64,000 bases of DNA, from contig NZ_LJJE01000112.1 of NCBI RefSeq assembly GCF_001854765.1, positions 186,001 through 250,000 of the forward strand. Reading direction: 5' to 3'. This document shows positions 18,026-27,354 of this stretch, piece by piece. Source of the DNA: Vibrio sonorensis. GTDB taxonomy: Bacteria > Pseudomonadota > Gammaproteobacteria > Enterobacterales > Vibrionaceae. The translations under genes were made by a program, and so were the position numbers. Under the pieces are notes generated by a model. That model was not told the DNA's origin, did not search any database, and saw only the letters and a list, made by a program, of their open reading frames with translations. Each line of letters begins with the position of its first letter. Positions within the stretch are counted from its first letter, which is position 1.

Positions 18026-18667
18026 CTATCGGCCTCGGCCGTCAACCATCACCGCTATGGTTTTGAACAAGATAATCATATCCATTGCAAACCAAGCTCT
18101 CCAAGAAGTTAGGGCGAGTGCGTAACTATGGTCAAAAGCAACTTTTCTTCGCACGTCTTCGATCGATGTATCATAGCCTTGATTAACCTGCGCTAGACCA
18201 GTGATACCCGGCATTACACCATAAGTACGATCTGAAAAATACGGGATTGCTTCTTCTAGTTTTGGATAAAAGCTCGGTCTTTCTGGTCTTGGGCCAATTA
18301 ACGACATTTGTCCTTTTAACACATTGATTAACTGAGGAATTTCATCAAGTCGAGTTTTTCTTAAAAAGAGCCCAACACGAGTAATTCTCGGGTCTTTCTC
18401 GGTGGCCCAAACGGCACCTGTCGCTTTTTCTGCATCTTGGTACATGGTGCGAAATTTAATAATCTCAAACAAGGCCATGTGATCAGGAGTAGATTTGCCG
18501 ACTCGAAGTTGTTTGTAGAAAATCGTTCCCGGAGACTCTAGTTTTATGGCAATTGCGATAAGTGGCAGTAAAGGTGAAAGTAACAGCAGGCCGAACAATG
18601 CGCCAACCAAGTCAAATATTCTCTTGCTGCTATCTACCGTTGTTAGATTGTTTTGTGTAGTTAACAT
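18026..18667 (-). CDS. sypR: SypR-like undecaprenyl-phosphate sugar transferase
   Basis: Bacterial sugar transferase that starts polysaccharide repeats by moving sugar-1-phosphate onto undecaprenyl phosphate. One membrane helix (DLVGALFGLLLLSPLLPLIA) is followed by the catalytic region with FYKQLRVGK, FEIIKFRTM, RLDEIPQLINVLKG, MSLIGPRPERP and MPGITGLAQVN. At 213 aa it is the short monotopic form (no WcaJ-like N-terminal domains). ATG 18667 is chosen over an upstream frame start because AAGGAGA lies 6 bases before it. Last gene of the syp locus, matching the sypR position. Confidence 0.88.
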   Translation of the reverse strand: MLTTQNNLTTVDSSKRIFDLVGALFGLLLLSPLLPLIAIAIKLESPGTIFYKQLRVGKSTPDHMALFEIIKFRTMYQDAEKATGAVWATEKDPRITRVGLFLRKTRLDEIPQLINVLKGQMSLIGPRPERPSFYPKLEEAIPYFSDRTYGVMPGITGLAQVNQGYDTSIEDVRRKVAFDHSYALALTSWRAWFAMDMIILFKTIAVMVDGRGR

Positions 18668-18678
18668 AGGTGCTCTCC

Positions 18679-19859
18679 TTATTGACGAAGTTTTTTCCAC
18701 TGACCAGACTCAAATCCAAGTAAATAACGCATACCGCCAATGAAGTTAGCGACATGGCCGACGACTAAATAACGGATGGCAGTACAATACTTGTGCGAAA
18801 AGAGCCATGGGAAAAGGTGATTAAATAGGGCTATTGCGTAGATAGCGATTTGGCCACATAACGCTAGATAGAAAAATGGGAGCTCTACTAACACTGCGGT
18901 GTTTATAAAGCCAATGATCATCAAGTAGGGCATGAGTACTCGTAGCCCTTTGCCTGACGCAAATAAAAATGCGACGGAACCATGGCGAGGTAAAAGTAAT
19001 GACTTTAAATACAGTAGTTGCTGCATGTTCCCAGCAGAAATTCGCAGTCTGCGATAAAAATCATTGGAACGACTGCTATTTTCCATTTCAATAGCGTGAA
19101 TCTTAGGTTCGTGAACGGCTTTGAATCCCTGCTTTACAATATCCATCGGTAGATAAAAGTCGTCGTTGATGACGTTTTTGGGCAAAGGACGGAATAGAGA
19201 CTTTCTAAACAAGTAAAAGGCTCCATGTGCACCTAGTGTAGAACCTACACTAGATTCATAACTTTTAATCTTGGTTTGATAATCCCAATATCTCGATTCA
19301 CTACTACTGGCATTTAGGTAACTGTAACTGCTGTTCACAACGCCAACTCTGCTGTTTGAAAAATGGCGACTGGCGATTAGTAAGGCGTCAACGGAAACGA
19401 GAGAAGAGACGTCACTAAGAGCGACTAGATCGGTATTAACGTGTTTAAGTACGTCATTAAGTACGGCGACTTTCCCTCTATTTTCCTCAAACTCAAGAAC
19501 TTGAAAGTATGTGTCTTCACATGTGGCATCCTGAATCACATCTCTGGCGATAGCGCCGTTTTATCGCTGCATCCATCGCAAGCAATTATGATATTGAGTT
19601 TATCGTGTGGGTAGTCCAACGCAGCCAAATTATGAATTTTAGATTCGATCCACACTTGTTCATTAAATGCGGGTACAACAATCGTCACTGAGGGATACAA
19701 GTCATCTTTGTCTCGGTTCACGTAATTGCGAACAGGCACTTTTAGAACTTTTTTAAGGGTTCGTCTTCCGAGTGTTCTTAGCAATAACGGATACCCCAAA
19801 TGATGATAAACAATTAGGAAATATATTAGGCTTGCACTAACAATAAGAGCATGGGTCAT
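18679..19859 (-). pseudogene. sypQ: SypQ-like family 2 glycosyltransferase, split by a frameshift
   Basis: Membrane glycosyltransferase of family GT2. The N-terminal part (19536-19859) has a membrane helix, VTIVVPAFNE and the nucleotide-sugar motif ACDGCSDKT, then stops. The remainder continues one frame back (18679-19539) with EENRGKVAVLN, DVSS, GAHGAFYLFRK and C-terminal membrane helices. Adding one base in ACGGCGCTATC joins the two frames into one protein of about 393 residues. The junction also forms a GTGA stop-start, so two coupled polypeptides are formally possible, but the break lies inside the catalytic domain. Sequencing error or a recent mutation is likelier. Confidence 0.8.
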
Positions 19860-20968
19860 AAAGAATACTCCTTCGTCCAAACATTTGCGTACTGGAGAAC
19901 CATGGATTGGATATCGTTGTTTTTAACAACGAAACTTCTAGGGCATTGCTGACTCGAGGATAGGGATTTGACAATGGCTGTTGCGAGCTCGTTAGGATTA
20001 TCGGCTGAGCAGGTCATTCCTGTATTGGAACACACTGTCTCTTTTGTTCCCCCTACATTGGTAGCAACGACATTGATTCCACAAGACTGAGCCTCTAGAG
20101 TGGAAAGGGGAAAACCTTCTTTTCTAGACGGTAGAACAAAGAGGTCGAGCGCTTGATAAAACGTGGGCATATCGTCAACCAGACCAAGAAATTTTACGCG
20201 TTCTGAGAGCTCTAAATCACGGACAAGCTTTTCAAGTTTATCTCGTTGACTACCGGCCCCTGCGATAACCAGTTTATAGTTTTTGGGTAGCTGTTTTAGT
20301 GCATAAATTAGTACATCTTGTCCTTTTACGTGCTCTAAACGACCAGCGCAACCAAGCCAAATATCATACTGAGACAACTCTAAACGGATACGACTTCGGT
20401 CTTTAGATCCCAAAGTAAATATATCTGTGTCAATACCGTTTTTAATCACTTCTACTGGGTAGTTTGAAAACCAACGAGTTAAACGTTTCGCAACAAAATC
20501 GGCGTCAGCGATAAGACGAGGTTCAGATACCTTGAACAACAAGCGCTGATAAATACGATGCTTAAGGCAGTTTAGGTGCCATGCATCGTGTTCAGTATGT
20601 ACCAGTCTCACGTCTTTGTTTAAGAGCGTCGCTAAACCTGCATATACTAAGGGGCCGATATGATGTGTGTGAACGATTTGAGGTTTTAACGCTTTAAGCA
20701 CTGCGGATATCTTGCGTATCGTATCAAGACTAACCCCACTTGGTTTTTCCAGACAGATCAACTGGTTTTCGCATTCCGCCAGCCTTGGCCAACGATCTAA
20801 AAGTTCCTGCTTTGAGCCTTCGAGACTCACAATCCAAAGCTTATGTGTATGGGAGGTTAAGCGATAAAGCTCAAGGGCAAGCTGTTCGATGCCACCCGGC
20901 GACGCTCGCTGGATGATATGAACAATTACGGGTTTATCTCTAATGACATCTGTTTTGCTAATTTCCAT
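19856..20968 (-). CDS. sypP: SypP-like family 4 glycosyltransferase
   Basis: Cytoplasmic glycosyltransferase with two Rossmann domains (GT4). The N-terminal acceptor domain starts IVHIIQRASPGGIEQLALEL, with THHIGPL near residue 100; the C-terminal GT1-type donor domain has CAGRLEHVKGQDVLI, VKFLGLVDDMPTFY and the E-x7-E motif EGFPLSTLEAQSCG. At 370 aa it is full length. ATG 20968 has AGAGG 8 bases ahead. A sigma-54 promoter and SypG box lie directly upstream, so sypP, sypQ and sypR should form one SypG-controlled unit. Confidence 0.88.
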   Translation of the reverse strand: MEISKTDVIRDKPVIVHIIQRASPGGIEQLALELYRLTSHTHKLWIVSLEGSKQELLDRWPRLAECENQLICLEKPSGVSLDTIRKISAVLKALKPQIVHTHHIGPLVYAGLATLLNKDVRLVHTEHDAWHLNCLKHRIYQRLLFKVSEPRLIADADFVAKRLTRWFSNYPVEVIKNGIDTDIFTLGSKDRSRIRLELSQYDIWLGCAGRLEHVKGQDVLIYALKQLPKNYKLVIAGAGSQRDKLEKLVRDLELSERVKFLGLVDDMPTFYQALDLFVLPSRKEGFPLSTLEAQSCGINVVATNVGGTKETVCSNTGMTCSADNPNELATAIVKSLSSSQQCPRSFVVKNNDIQSMVLQYANVWTKEYSL

Positions 20969-20997
20969 ACGCAAATCCTCTTGTTTACAAAGGAAAT

Positions 20998-21013
20998 AGC
21001 AGGGAATGTGCCA
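20998..21013 (-). promoter_or_regulatory. Sigma-54 promoter of sypPQR
   Basis: On the minus strand TGGCACATTCCCTGCT has the GG-N10-GC spacing of a -24/-12 promoter, with a perfect TGGCAC -24 box. It lies 30 bases before the sypP start codon. Confidence 0.8.
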
Positions 21014-21059
21014 ATAAAAACATTAGTTAAATCAACAACATAAAATTAAACTCAAGATA

Positions 21060-21074
21060 TTCCTATTTTGAGAA
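21060..21074 (-). promoter_or_regulatory. SypG enhancer box upstream of sypP
   Basis: Minus strand TTCTCAAAATAGGAA keeps the TTCTCA-N3-T core shared by all four sites in this locus. It is about 50 bases upstream of the sigma-54 promoter. It is the least symmetric copy. Confidence 0.65.
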
Positions 21075-21150
21075 TTAATAAAAGAACGCTTTGGCAAATA
21101 ATAAAATTCATCGCCACTTCAAACGGAAACTTTTTAAGCACTAGGTAACA

Positions 21151-21178
21151 AAAAAATGGGCTACCTATAAGGCAGCCC
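21151..21178 (-). terminator. Terminator at the end of sypO
   Basis: On the minus strand GGGCTGCC-TTATA-GGTAGCCC is followed by a T-run. The stem overlaps the last sypO codons and separates sypO from the sypP promoter. Confidence 0.7.
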
Positions 21179-22637
21179 TAAAGTAAATATCTAGAGTGAA
21201 TTTAAAATTGTGAAGCCTAATTCTAGGAATAAGGGCAATGACGCTTGTGCCAGATAAGGCCTCTAACTCATCAACTCTTCTTATGCTGGTATCAAGTAGC
21301 TCAAGTATAATCGCAGTACCAATCCCTAATGCTATACCTGCAAACCAACCAGCAAGGGTAAACACCCAAGCGGGTATGTTAGATGGAACACTAGGTGTAA
21401 AAGGCAAGTCTATGATTTTTACGCGCTTGTTTTGTTCGAATAACCCAAGTGAGCCCGTGAGTTTAGCCATTTCATTACGCTCTAACAGTTGTTCGTAAAG
21501 TTGACGTTTTATCGTCACTTCGCGTTGTAAACGCAACAGCTCTTTCGAGTAGTCGCCAAATCCGAGAGCCTTTTCTTCAAGATCTTTGACCATTTTATCT
21601 AGGCTTTTGGTCTCTTCATTGAGAGATTCAAACTTTGCCCTCACGAGTTGAAGGTTGTGGAGTTGCGTAACGAGTAGCGGCGTCATTTCACTCAGGTTAG
21701 CGAACTCTTGGCTACTTGCCATATCCCAAAGTTGCTCACTAGAAATGTCTTGCTGTTCGACGCTAAGCAAGGTTGCACGTTCTTCTTCCAACCTCCTCAA
21801 CTCCCTTTTTTTGCCTTGAACAGCGCTGTGGTTATCGGTGTATCGAGCTTGCAATAGCGAAAGCTCGCTTCGAATATCGATGATTTGCTCTTCTAACTTA
21901 CCTATAACTGGGTTGGTTTTAGATAGCTGTTGATCAAGTGAGCCTAAGCTTTTTCTGACCCCAGAAAGTTCTGCTTTTTTTTCCGCAAGTGTTTGCTTAA
22001 GACTGGCTAACCTAATTAAGGATTGAGCCTGCAGCTCTGGCGTGACACCAGAAAATCTATTTTGATAATCAGCGAGGGCGTTTTCTGCGCTTTCCAAATC
22101 CAGTTTACGTTGTGTGATGTGGATTTGCAGAAACTCGCTGGAATGCTCAATAGATGAGCGCTCTGGAGCCAATAACTGTTCGATAAAATGGTGGCTAATG
22201 GACTCTAATAGATCTTTCATGCCATTAGGGTTACGTGCAGAGAGCTCAATTTTTAGAAAATCTTTACCCAACTGTGTGATGTTGAGTGCGTGTGACAAAC
22301 GAGTAATGACGGCTTCCTTTTCTTTATCACTCATGTTTTCACTGATCAGGTTTTGCTCTGTCGCAACAGACGTTAGCACGTGGCGACTTTTGAGGAGCGT
22401 TCTAAGGGCATGTAATCGCTCTTTTAACATGGTTGAAACTGCAAGATCTTCTAGAAAAGGGTTCATTTTCGCCGTTTCTTGAATCAACAGACTGGTATGT
22501 GCTTTATAAGTTGTGGGCGCGATGTTACCAACAAAAAAGCCCACAATTGGCATAAGGAGCATTGGAAGAACAATGATGTATCTTCGCCTCCATGCACCGC
22601 AAAAAAGTGTAATAAAGCGCAATTTAAGCTCGTTCAT
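21165..22637 (-). CDS. sypO: SypO-like chain-length/export co-polymerase (Wzz family)
   Basis: Inner-membrane polysaccharide co-polymerase. It has two membrane segments (about residues 19-37 and 432-452) flanking a large periplasmic coiled-coil region, with an N-terminal Wzz domain (TTYKAHTSLLIQ) and a proline-rich second helix entry (DLPFTPSVPSNIPAW). At 490 aa there is no C-terminal tyrosine kinase domain; the ATPase partner would be SypD. It overlaps sypN by 4 bases. This is the sypO position in the V. fischeri-type locus. Confidence 0.87.
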   Translation of the reverse strand: MNELKLRFITLFCGAWRRRYIIVLPMLLMPIVGFFVGNIAPTTYKAHTSLLIQETAKMNPFLEDLAVSTMLKERLHALRTLLKSRHVLTSVATEQNLISENMSDKEKEAVITRLSHALNITQLGKDFLKIELSARNPNGMKDLLESISHHFIEQLLAPERSSIEHSSEFLQIHITQRKLDLESAENALADYQNRFSGVTPELQAQSLIRLASLKQTLAEKKAELSGVRKSLGSLDQQLSKTNPVIGKLEEQIIDIRSELSLLQARYTDNHSAVQGKKRELRRLEEERATLLSVEQQDISSEQLWDMASSQEFANLSEMTPLLVTQLHNLQLVRAKFESLNEETKSLDKMVKDLEEKALGFGDYSKELLRLQREVTIKRQLYEQLLERNEMAKLTGSLGLFEQNKRVKIIDLPFTPSVPSNIPAWVFTLAGWFAGIALGIGTAIILELLDTSIRRVDELEALSGTSVIALIPRIRLHNFKFTLDIYFRAAL

Positions 22638-23746
22638 AACGCCTCCAAATAACCTCTTAACAGGTTAACTCTAGAACTCCAGCGATGCTGTTTTGCGACC
22701 GCCTGTTGCTGTTCTTTTTTGTTGGACAGGGTTTCAAAAACGGTAATCGCTTCATCCGCGTTGTCATAAATATTGATGACGTGACTTAAAGGTTCTACTG
22801 CGTTAAACCTCGAAGCCAAGACAGGTGTTCCTGAGCTCAGGTATTCCATCAGCTTTAACGGGCTGCAATTCTTGATCTGCTCATTATTAATAAAGGGCAG
22901 AAGCGATATGTCCCAATGCTGGATATAACTTGGTAAGGTGGAATGCGGTTTCGGCCCAAGGCGATACACATTAGGTAGGTCGTCCAGAGGGAATGAGGAC
23001 AACTCTAATGGCCCCACAAACACGAAGTTCCATTCTGGTTTCGCCAAGCACAACGACTTTAATAGATCGTAATCCAACCACTCAGATAGACTGCCGTAAA
23101 AACCGGCAGTGGGACGAGCATTATTTGGCAAATCCGTTGCCCTATAAGTAGGAGTTGCAAAAAGATCGTAATCGACCCCATGTGGCATTAGATAAGTTTT
23201 GTGCGAAGGGAATTTTTGCAATAGTTTGTCGCTAGCAGCGAAGATTACATCCGACTTTTCGACCAGCTTACGTTCGTGTTGCTCAACTACTTTATGGTCG
23301 ACCCCCGCGAGAGAGGAAAAATCATCGCCACAGTAGTAAACGACAGAGCGCTCTCCTAGGCTGCCGCAAAGGTCAGCGGCGGTAGGTAGCGAAGTCCACA
23401 AAATCGGGTTGGAAATCTTATGGTGTCTAAATAGCAACTTTAGCTGCCATACCATAAGCGTCTTAGCAAACCATCGCACCACCACAGATTGCGGGGCTGG
23501 TATAGTTCGCAGATTAACGGTAATTATATTGGACGAGAAGGCATCGTCGCTAAATTTGACTGTCCCTTTACTGCCAAATAGTTTTCTAAAAACTCTGGCA
23601 AGGTCTTTTTTGCATAAGCGAGGCTGTCTAAGCCCAATTGAGTTTACCCATAACACACGGTAGTTTTTGCATAGACCAGTAATTAGATGCTGAGTACTAG
23701 ATGGTAAACCGCCAAAGTCTTCGCCAAACACAATAATATCACGCAT
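22634..23746 (-). CDS. sypN: SypN-like glycosyltransferase
   Basis: GT-B fold glycosyltransferase. It begins MRDIIVFGEDFGGLPSSTQH (an N-terminal Gly-rich loop), has a WTSLPTAADL segment near residue 110, and a C-terminal donor site with CSPLKLMEYLSSGTPVLASRF, the relaxed E-x7-E region of GT4-like enzymes. The frame is open 4 codons further up, but the Met at 23746 starts the conserved part. It overlaps the sypM end by 8 bases and the sypO start by 4, so it is translated with them. Confidence 0.84.
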   Translation of the reverse strand: MRDIIVFGEDFGGLPSSTQHLITGLCKNYRVLWVNSIGLRQPRLCKKDLARVFRKLFGSKGTVKFSDDAFSSNIITVNLRTIPAPQSVVVRWFAKTLMVWQLKLLFRHHKISNPILWTSLPTAADLCGSLGERSVVYYCGDDFSSLAGVDHKVVEQHERKLVEKSDVIFAASDKLLQKFPSHKTYLMPHGVDYDLFATPTYRATDLPNNARPTAGFYGSLSEWLDYDLLKSLCLAKPEWNFVFVGPLELSSFPLDDLPNVYRLGPKPHSTLPSYIQHWDISLLPFINNEQIKNCSPLKLMEYLSSGTPVLASRFNAVEPLSHVINIYDNADEAITVFETLSNKKEQQQAVAKQHRWSSRVNLLRGYLEAL

Positions 23747-24464
23747 AGTAGTCACCACTTTGTGTTCTTACTACTTTGGCTGGATTTCCAGCAGCAATGG
23801 CACCTGCCGGTATGTCCGAAACCACGACGCTGCCCGCAGCAATAATTGCACCTTTACCAATAGTGACACCATTTTTAACCGTCACATTAGTTCCTAGCCA
23901 GACGTCATTCTCAAGTATGATGTCACCAATCGTTGAAGGATCGTCTCCATCACCGCGAGCGCGTCTTTTGGGGTCTACAGGATGCCCCGAATAACCAAAG
24001 AGAAACCCCTTACCGGCAATGCGAACATTGTCGCCAATTAACACTTTGCTTCCTACCGCTATGGTTGTCTGCCAACCAATATCCACATTGCTACCGATTT
24101 TGAGCAGTGGACTTTCGGTTTGCGTGCATCCGCTAAAGGTCGTTTGTCCAGAGATTCGGCAGGAGTCTGCTATTTCGATTTGCAAATTCCCAGACACAAA
24201 GGGAACCCCACCAAACACATATAAGTCCTTACCATGTTTTTTTAGTTGTTGCTTGAAGGCAGGTGCGCAGATAAAAGCGTCGCATAAGGTTGTGCTAAAC
24301 AACCGGTATAAACGATAAATTGAATAGGCGATGAAATTGTATACTTTTGGCGTGCTAAATTGCATTCTGACAATCGTTTTGATTAAGTCAAACATACGGC
24401 GATACTTGGCGTTAGGATGATTTTTCAACCAACTTTTTGCTCTTTCTACGTTACTAGCAACCAT
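23739..24464 (-). CDS. sypM: SypM-like acyltransferase (left-handed beta-helix)
   Basis: Hexapeptide-repeat acetyltransferase, probably modifying the exopolysaccharide or its precursor. Isoleucine-patch repeats run from about residue 90 to 230 (e.g. KIGSNVDIGWQTTIAVGSKV, IGDNVRIAGKGFLFG, VWLGTNVTVKNGVTIGKGAI) and end with the usual IPAGAIAAGNPAKVV. An N-terminal helical region of about 75 residues precedes them. At 241 aa it is full length. It has its own sigma-54 promoter and SypG box upstream, and heads the sypMNO unit. Confidence 0.87.
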   Translation of the reverse strand: MVASNVERAKSWLKNHPNAKYRRMFDLIKTIVRMQFSTPKVYNFIAYSIYRLYRLFSTTLCDAFICAPAFKQQLKKHGKDLYVFGGVPFVSGNLQIEIADSCRISGQTTFSGCTQTESPLLKIGSNVDIGWQTTIAVGSKVLIGDNVRIAGKGFLFGYSGHPVDPKRRARGDGDDPSTIGDIILENDVWLGTNVTVKNGVTIGKGAIIAAGSVVVSDIPAGAIAAGNPAKVVRTQSGDYYA

Positions 24465-24502
24465 AAGCGTGTCTCTTTTTCTGGGTATAGTGATAGAAAA
24501 GG

Positions 24503-24518
24503 AACAACTTACGTGCCA
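24503..24518 (-). promoter_or_regulatory. Sigma-54 promoter of sypMNO
   Basis: Minus strand TGGCACGTAAGTTGTT: perfect -24 (TGGCACG) and a TTGT -12 in which the usual GC is GT. It lies 39 bases before the sypM ATG. Confidence 0.78.
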
Positions 24519-24559
24519 AAAGTTATATTGTTTAAATTCAGAAGCTTATGTTTGTGAAT

Positions 24560-25933
24560 TTAAGAATTCTCATTTTGATTCTGTTTTTGAAGATTTTTTT
24601 GCACGATATGCGATACACAAATATTAAGAGAGGCAAGGATATAGATGGGCCATGTAAATCCTTGGGTTAAAAAGGTTCCAGACACAATTGTACCAACGAG
24701 TCCCGCATAGATGGCTTCGCTAGAGGAAATTAAGATAGGGTGGGGCGAACTAAATTTCCCAATTTGGTTTTGATTTCGCTTTGCGCATTTGATTAATACG
24801 ACGATTAAGGCAATAAAAATGCCTAGTCCTAAAAAGCCAGTCTCGGCCAATATACCAAACCAAGTACTATGAACCGCGTGATTTAGCCCGTCCCAATGGG
24901 AGCTGTAAAAGAAATAGTTGGCGTAAAAGTTTTGCAGTCCAACTCCGGTTATTGGATTGTCCAAGGCCATTTTAAAAGCCGCTTCCCATGCGTAGAGTCG
25001 CCCCATCGCTGATTCATCTATACCTGCTTCTGCGGCTCCTCCAGATTTGCGACCTGAAATACCAGCAGCGACAAACAAAACCATCGCCACTATTCCACAC
25101 AGAAGTACTAGCAAGGTTTTAGACTTTATTCTTTTAAGTGCAAAAATACCAAACACCGCTAAGGAACCTAGCAGCCCACCTCGACTTTGCGTTGCTAATA
25201 CGGCGAATATCGTTAGTACAGAAACAACTAAACCGAGTATTCGATACGATGTGGGCATCTCTTTGGTCATAGCAAAACCTAATGCAAAGGCCAAAGGAAA
25301 CATGAGTACAAGGGATAAATCATTGGGGTCGCCAAGCATAGAACCTAGGTTTCTTCCGATTGTAACGCGGCTTCCTTCTACTAAACCGATGCCGTTTGCA
25401 GAGTTAAAAAGTGCAACTGAAGAAACTAATAGTCCACAAACAACAATGAGCACCGCCATTTTGTTGAGTTTGAATTCGTCATTGATCAGCCAAGTGATGG
25501 CCAAAGTCATCACCTTGATCTTCCAATAGATGTTTTTAAAATACTCTATGGCCAAACCGGGGTTAGAGGAAGTAACTATGCCTAAAATGACTAACATCCA
25601 AAAAATGCAAAGTAGAGTTAAACACTTATGCCAATAGGGCTTTAGTGTCATGCTGATTAAGGTGTGCCAGAGAAGACCACTTAGGGCACCAAGAGAAAGC
25701 AGCAAAGGGATCTTAAAGTTGTAAATCAGAGGAAACGCTTCGTGTAGTCGGAAAAAAGAAAATAATACAAACAAGCAAACAAACCAGAAAGTGCCGTGAA
25801 TAACAAAAAGCGCGCCAAGTGGAAGAACGGCTAACACGAGAATGACTTCTGGACGTGGGATCAGCAGCCATAAAAGGCTGGGAACGAGTATCAATAGACT
25901 GGCCCACATTGCTTGACTGCTGCGACTAATCAT
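24560..25933 (-). CDS. sypL: SypL-like O-antigen ligase/polymerase (Wzy/WaaL family)
   Basis: Polytopic inner-membrane protein with about 11-12 hydrophobic segments and the Wzy_C region: a periplasmic loop with MGRLYAWEAAFKMALDNPITGVGLQNFY and AVHSTWFGILAETGFLGLGI, the signature of O-antigen polymerases and ligases. It probably polymerises the syp repeat unit. At 457 aa it is normal. Its start overlaps sypK by 8 bases. A SypG box for the next unit lies inside its last codons. Confidence 0.87.
   Translation of the reverse strand: MISRSSQAMWASLLILVPSLLWLLIPRPEVILVLAVLPLGALFVIHGTFWFVCLFVLFSFFRLHEAFPLIYNFKIPLLLSLGALSGLLWHTLISMTLKPYWHKCLTLLCIFWMLVILGIVTSSNPGLAIEYFKNIYWKIKVMTLAITWLINDEFKLNKMAVLIVVCGLLVSSVALFNSANGIGLVEGSRVTIGRNLGSMLGDPNDLSLVLMFPLAFALGFAMTKEMPTSYRILGLVVSVLTIFAVLATQSRGGLLGSLAVFGIFALKRIKSKTLLVLLCGIVAMVLFVAAGISGRKSGGAAEAGIDESAMGRLYAWEAAFKMALDNPITGVGLQNFYANYFFYSSHWDGLNHAVHSTWFGILAETGFLGLGIFIALIVVLIKCAKRNQNQIGKFSSPHPILISSSEAIYAGLVGTIVSGTFLTQGFTWPIYILASLNICVSHIVQKNLQKQNQNENS
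24567..24581. promoter_or_regulatory. SypG enhancer box upstream of sypM
   Basis: TTCTCATTTTGATTC (plus strand) shares the TTCTCA-N3-TG core. It lies 49 bases upstream of the sypM sigma-54 promoter, within the 3' end of sypL. Confidence 0.72.
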
Positions 25934-27353
25934 ATCGACCTACCAAGGGTCTAAGAAGTCTAACTTTACTAAAGAGACTCGGGGCTAACTCTAATTTATT
26001 GGCTAACCATACAATGGCGGTGATCTGAGTGAAAGCGAATAAAACCGAGCTTATAGGATCAAGGTCAAGTGCTATCGTCAGAATAGATAATAAAGATACT
26101 GACAGTAATAAGGCGCATGAGTGTCCTTTGTAAGGCATAGGTGTCAGGGACTGACTTTTGATGTAGATACTGAAAAGCCTGCCCAACTGAGATAACCAGA
26201 TTGCGAAGATTAAGGCTAACACGCCGTAGTCGATTAACACCCAGCACAATGATAGCCCTATGGTTGTCCAAACGAGGTTATTCACTAAGATCCAGTGATT
26301 CTGCTTCGATTTGAGAATGCCGAAATTAACGATTTCTGTCGACTCTTTGAGCATCACAACCGCGATAGCGCCAATGCAATAAAAGATACTGATTTGATAT
26401 TGCGGGTCGAGAAATAGAGAGATGACGGCTTTAGCGGTCCACGCAACAAGTACGCAAAGAAGTGCTAAGTAAACCAAGCCGTATTGCGAGTATCGAGCAA
26501 CGGTTTCATTACCAAATTGATTAAAGTATTGAAAACGTTTTGGCATCCACCACATGCCAAAAGGTTGCATGAGTACACCCGTTGCGATAGCAAATTTCAT
26601 TGCTACGGCATAATGCCCAAGACTTTCTAAACTGGCGTTAACTCCAATAATCCATCTTTCACCACCACTCAACCCAAAGAGCACAAGTGCAGATAACATA
26701 AGGGGAGCAGCGTACTTTAATAGAGCAGTAATACGCCTAACTCTAGGGACAGTTAGCGGAATATCGAGATAGTGCCACAGGAATATGAACTGAAAGCTAG
26801 TACACAAAACGCCGATCGAAAGTACGCTGGTTTCAGAAGGGATGTAAATCAGGACGGCGATCAGCAGCACAAATTGACTAACCAGCAGTATCATACTCAT
26901 TTTAAAGAAAAGCACTGCTCGGTTTTGGATTCTAATCCAAGCAGTACATATGGTAAGTGGCCCCTCAAATGCGACAATCAGACCAATCAAAAAGAGTTGT
27001 TTCGTATCTATCCATGGGTTTTCTAATAAACCAGCACTAAGCGAAACCATCCAAAGACCAGAAGCCAACATTGAAATGGTAAAACTTAACGTAAAAACGA
27101 CGGAAACTAGCCTTTTCTGATCATCAAAGCGCTTAAATTTGGCTATGTATCGGTACAAGCTTTCGTGCAACGCGACTCCAACTAGCAGACTCATTAACGC
27201 TGCTGACGTCGCAATGAGATCCAAGCGGCCGATTTGTTGGGCGGATAGAAAATAGGTCATTATGGGTAAGGTGATCAGCGCAAAACCCTTGGTAAAGAGT
27301 AGGGATGCACCGTAGATCGCCATATCTTGCATTGCTTTGCTTAGTACTACCAT
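25926..27353 (-). CDS. sypK: SypK-like polysaccharide flippase (Wzx/MATE-like)
   Basis: Polysaccharide-translocase family protein with about 12-14 membrane helices; the start MQDMAIYGASLLFTKGFALI-type N-terminus and LLKYAAPLMLSALVLFGLSG in the middle fit Wzx flippases. It probably moves lipid-linked repeat units across the inner membrane. At 475 aa it is full length. An AGGTG lies 8 bases before ATG 27353; a Met 7 codons in is an alternative start. It overlaps sypL by 8 bases and starts just after sypJ ends. Confidence 0.86.
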   Translation of the reverse strand: MVVLSKAMQDMAIYGASLLFTKGFALITLPIMTYFLSAQQIGRLDLIATSAALMSLLVGVALHESLYRYIAKFKRFDDQKRLVSVVFTLSFTISMLASGLWMVSLSAGLLENPWIDTKQLFLIGLIVAFEGPLTICTAWIRIQNRAVLFFKMSMILLVSQFVLLIAVLIYIPSETSVLSIGVLCTSFQFIFLWHYLDIPLTVPRVRRITALLKYAAPLMLSALVLFGLSGGERWIIGVNASLESLGHYAVAMKFAIATGVLMQPFGMWWMPKRFQYFNQFGNETVARYSQYGLVYLALLCVLVAWTAKAVISLFLDPQYQISIFYCIGAIAVVMLKESTEIVNFGILKSKQNHWILVNNLVWTTIGLSLCWVLIDYGVLALIFAIWLSQLGRLFSIYIKSQSLTPMPYKGHSCALLLSVSLLSILTIALDLDPISSVLFAFTQITAIVWLANKLELAPSLFSKVRLLRPLVGRYD

Positions 27354-27354
27354 T

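Noticed and set aside
19536..19880. Two separate small glycosyltransferase genes at 18.7-19.9 kb, coupled by GTGA
   Set aside because: The junction falls inside one GT2 catalytic domain, and one added base fuses both into a normal-length SypQ.
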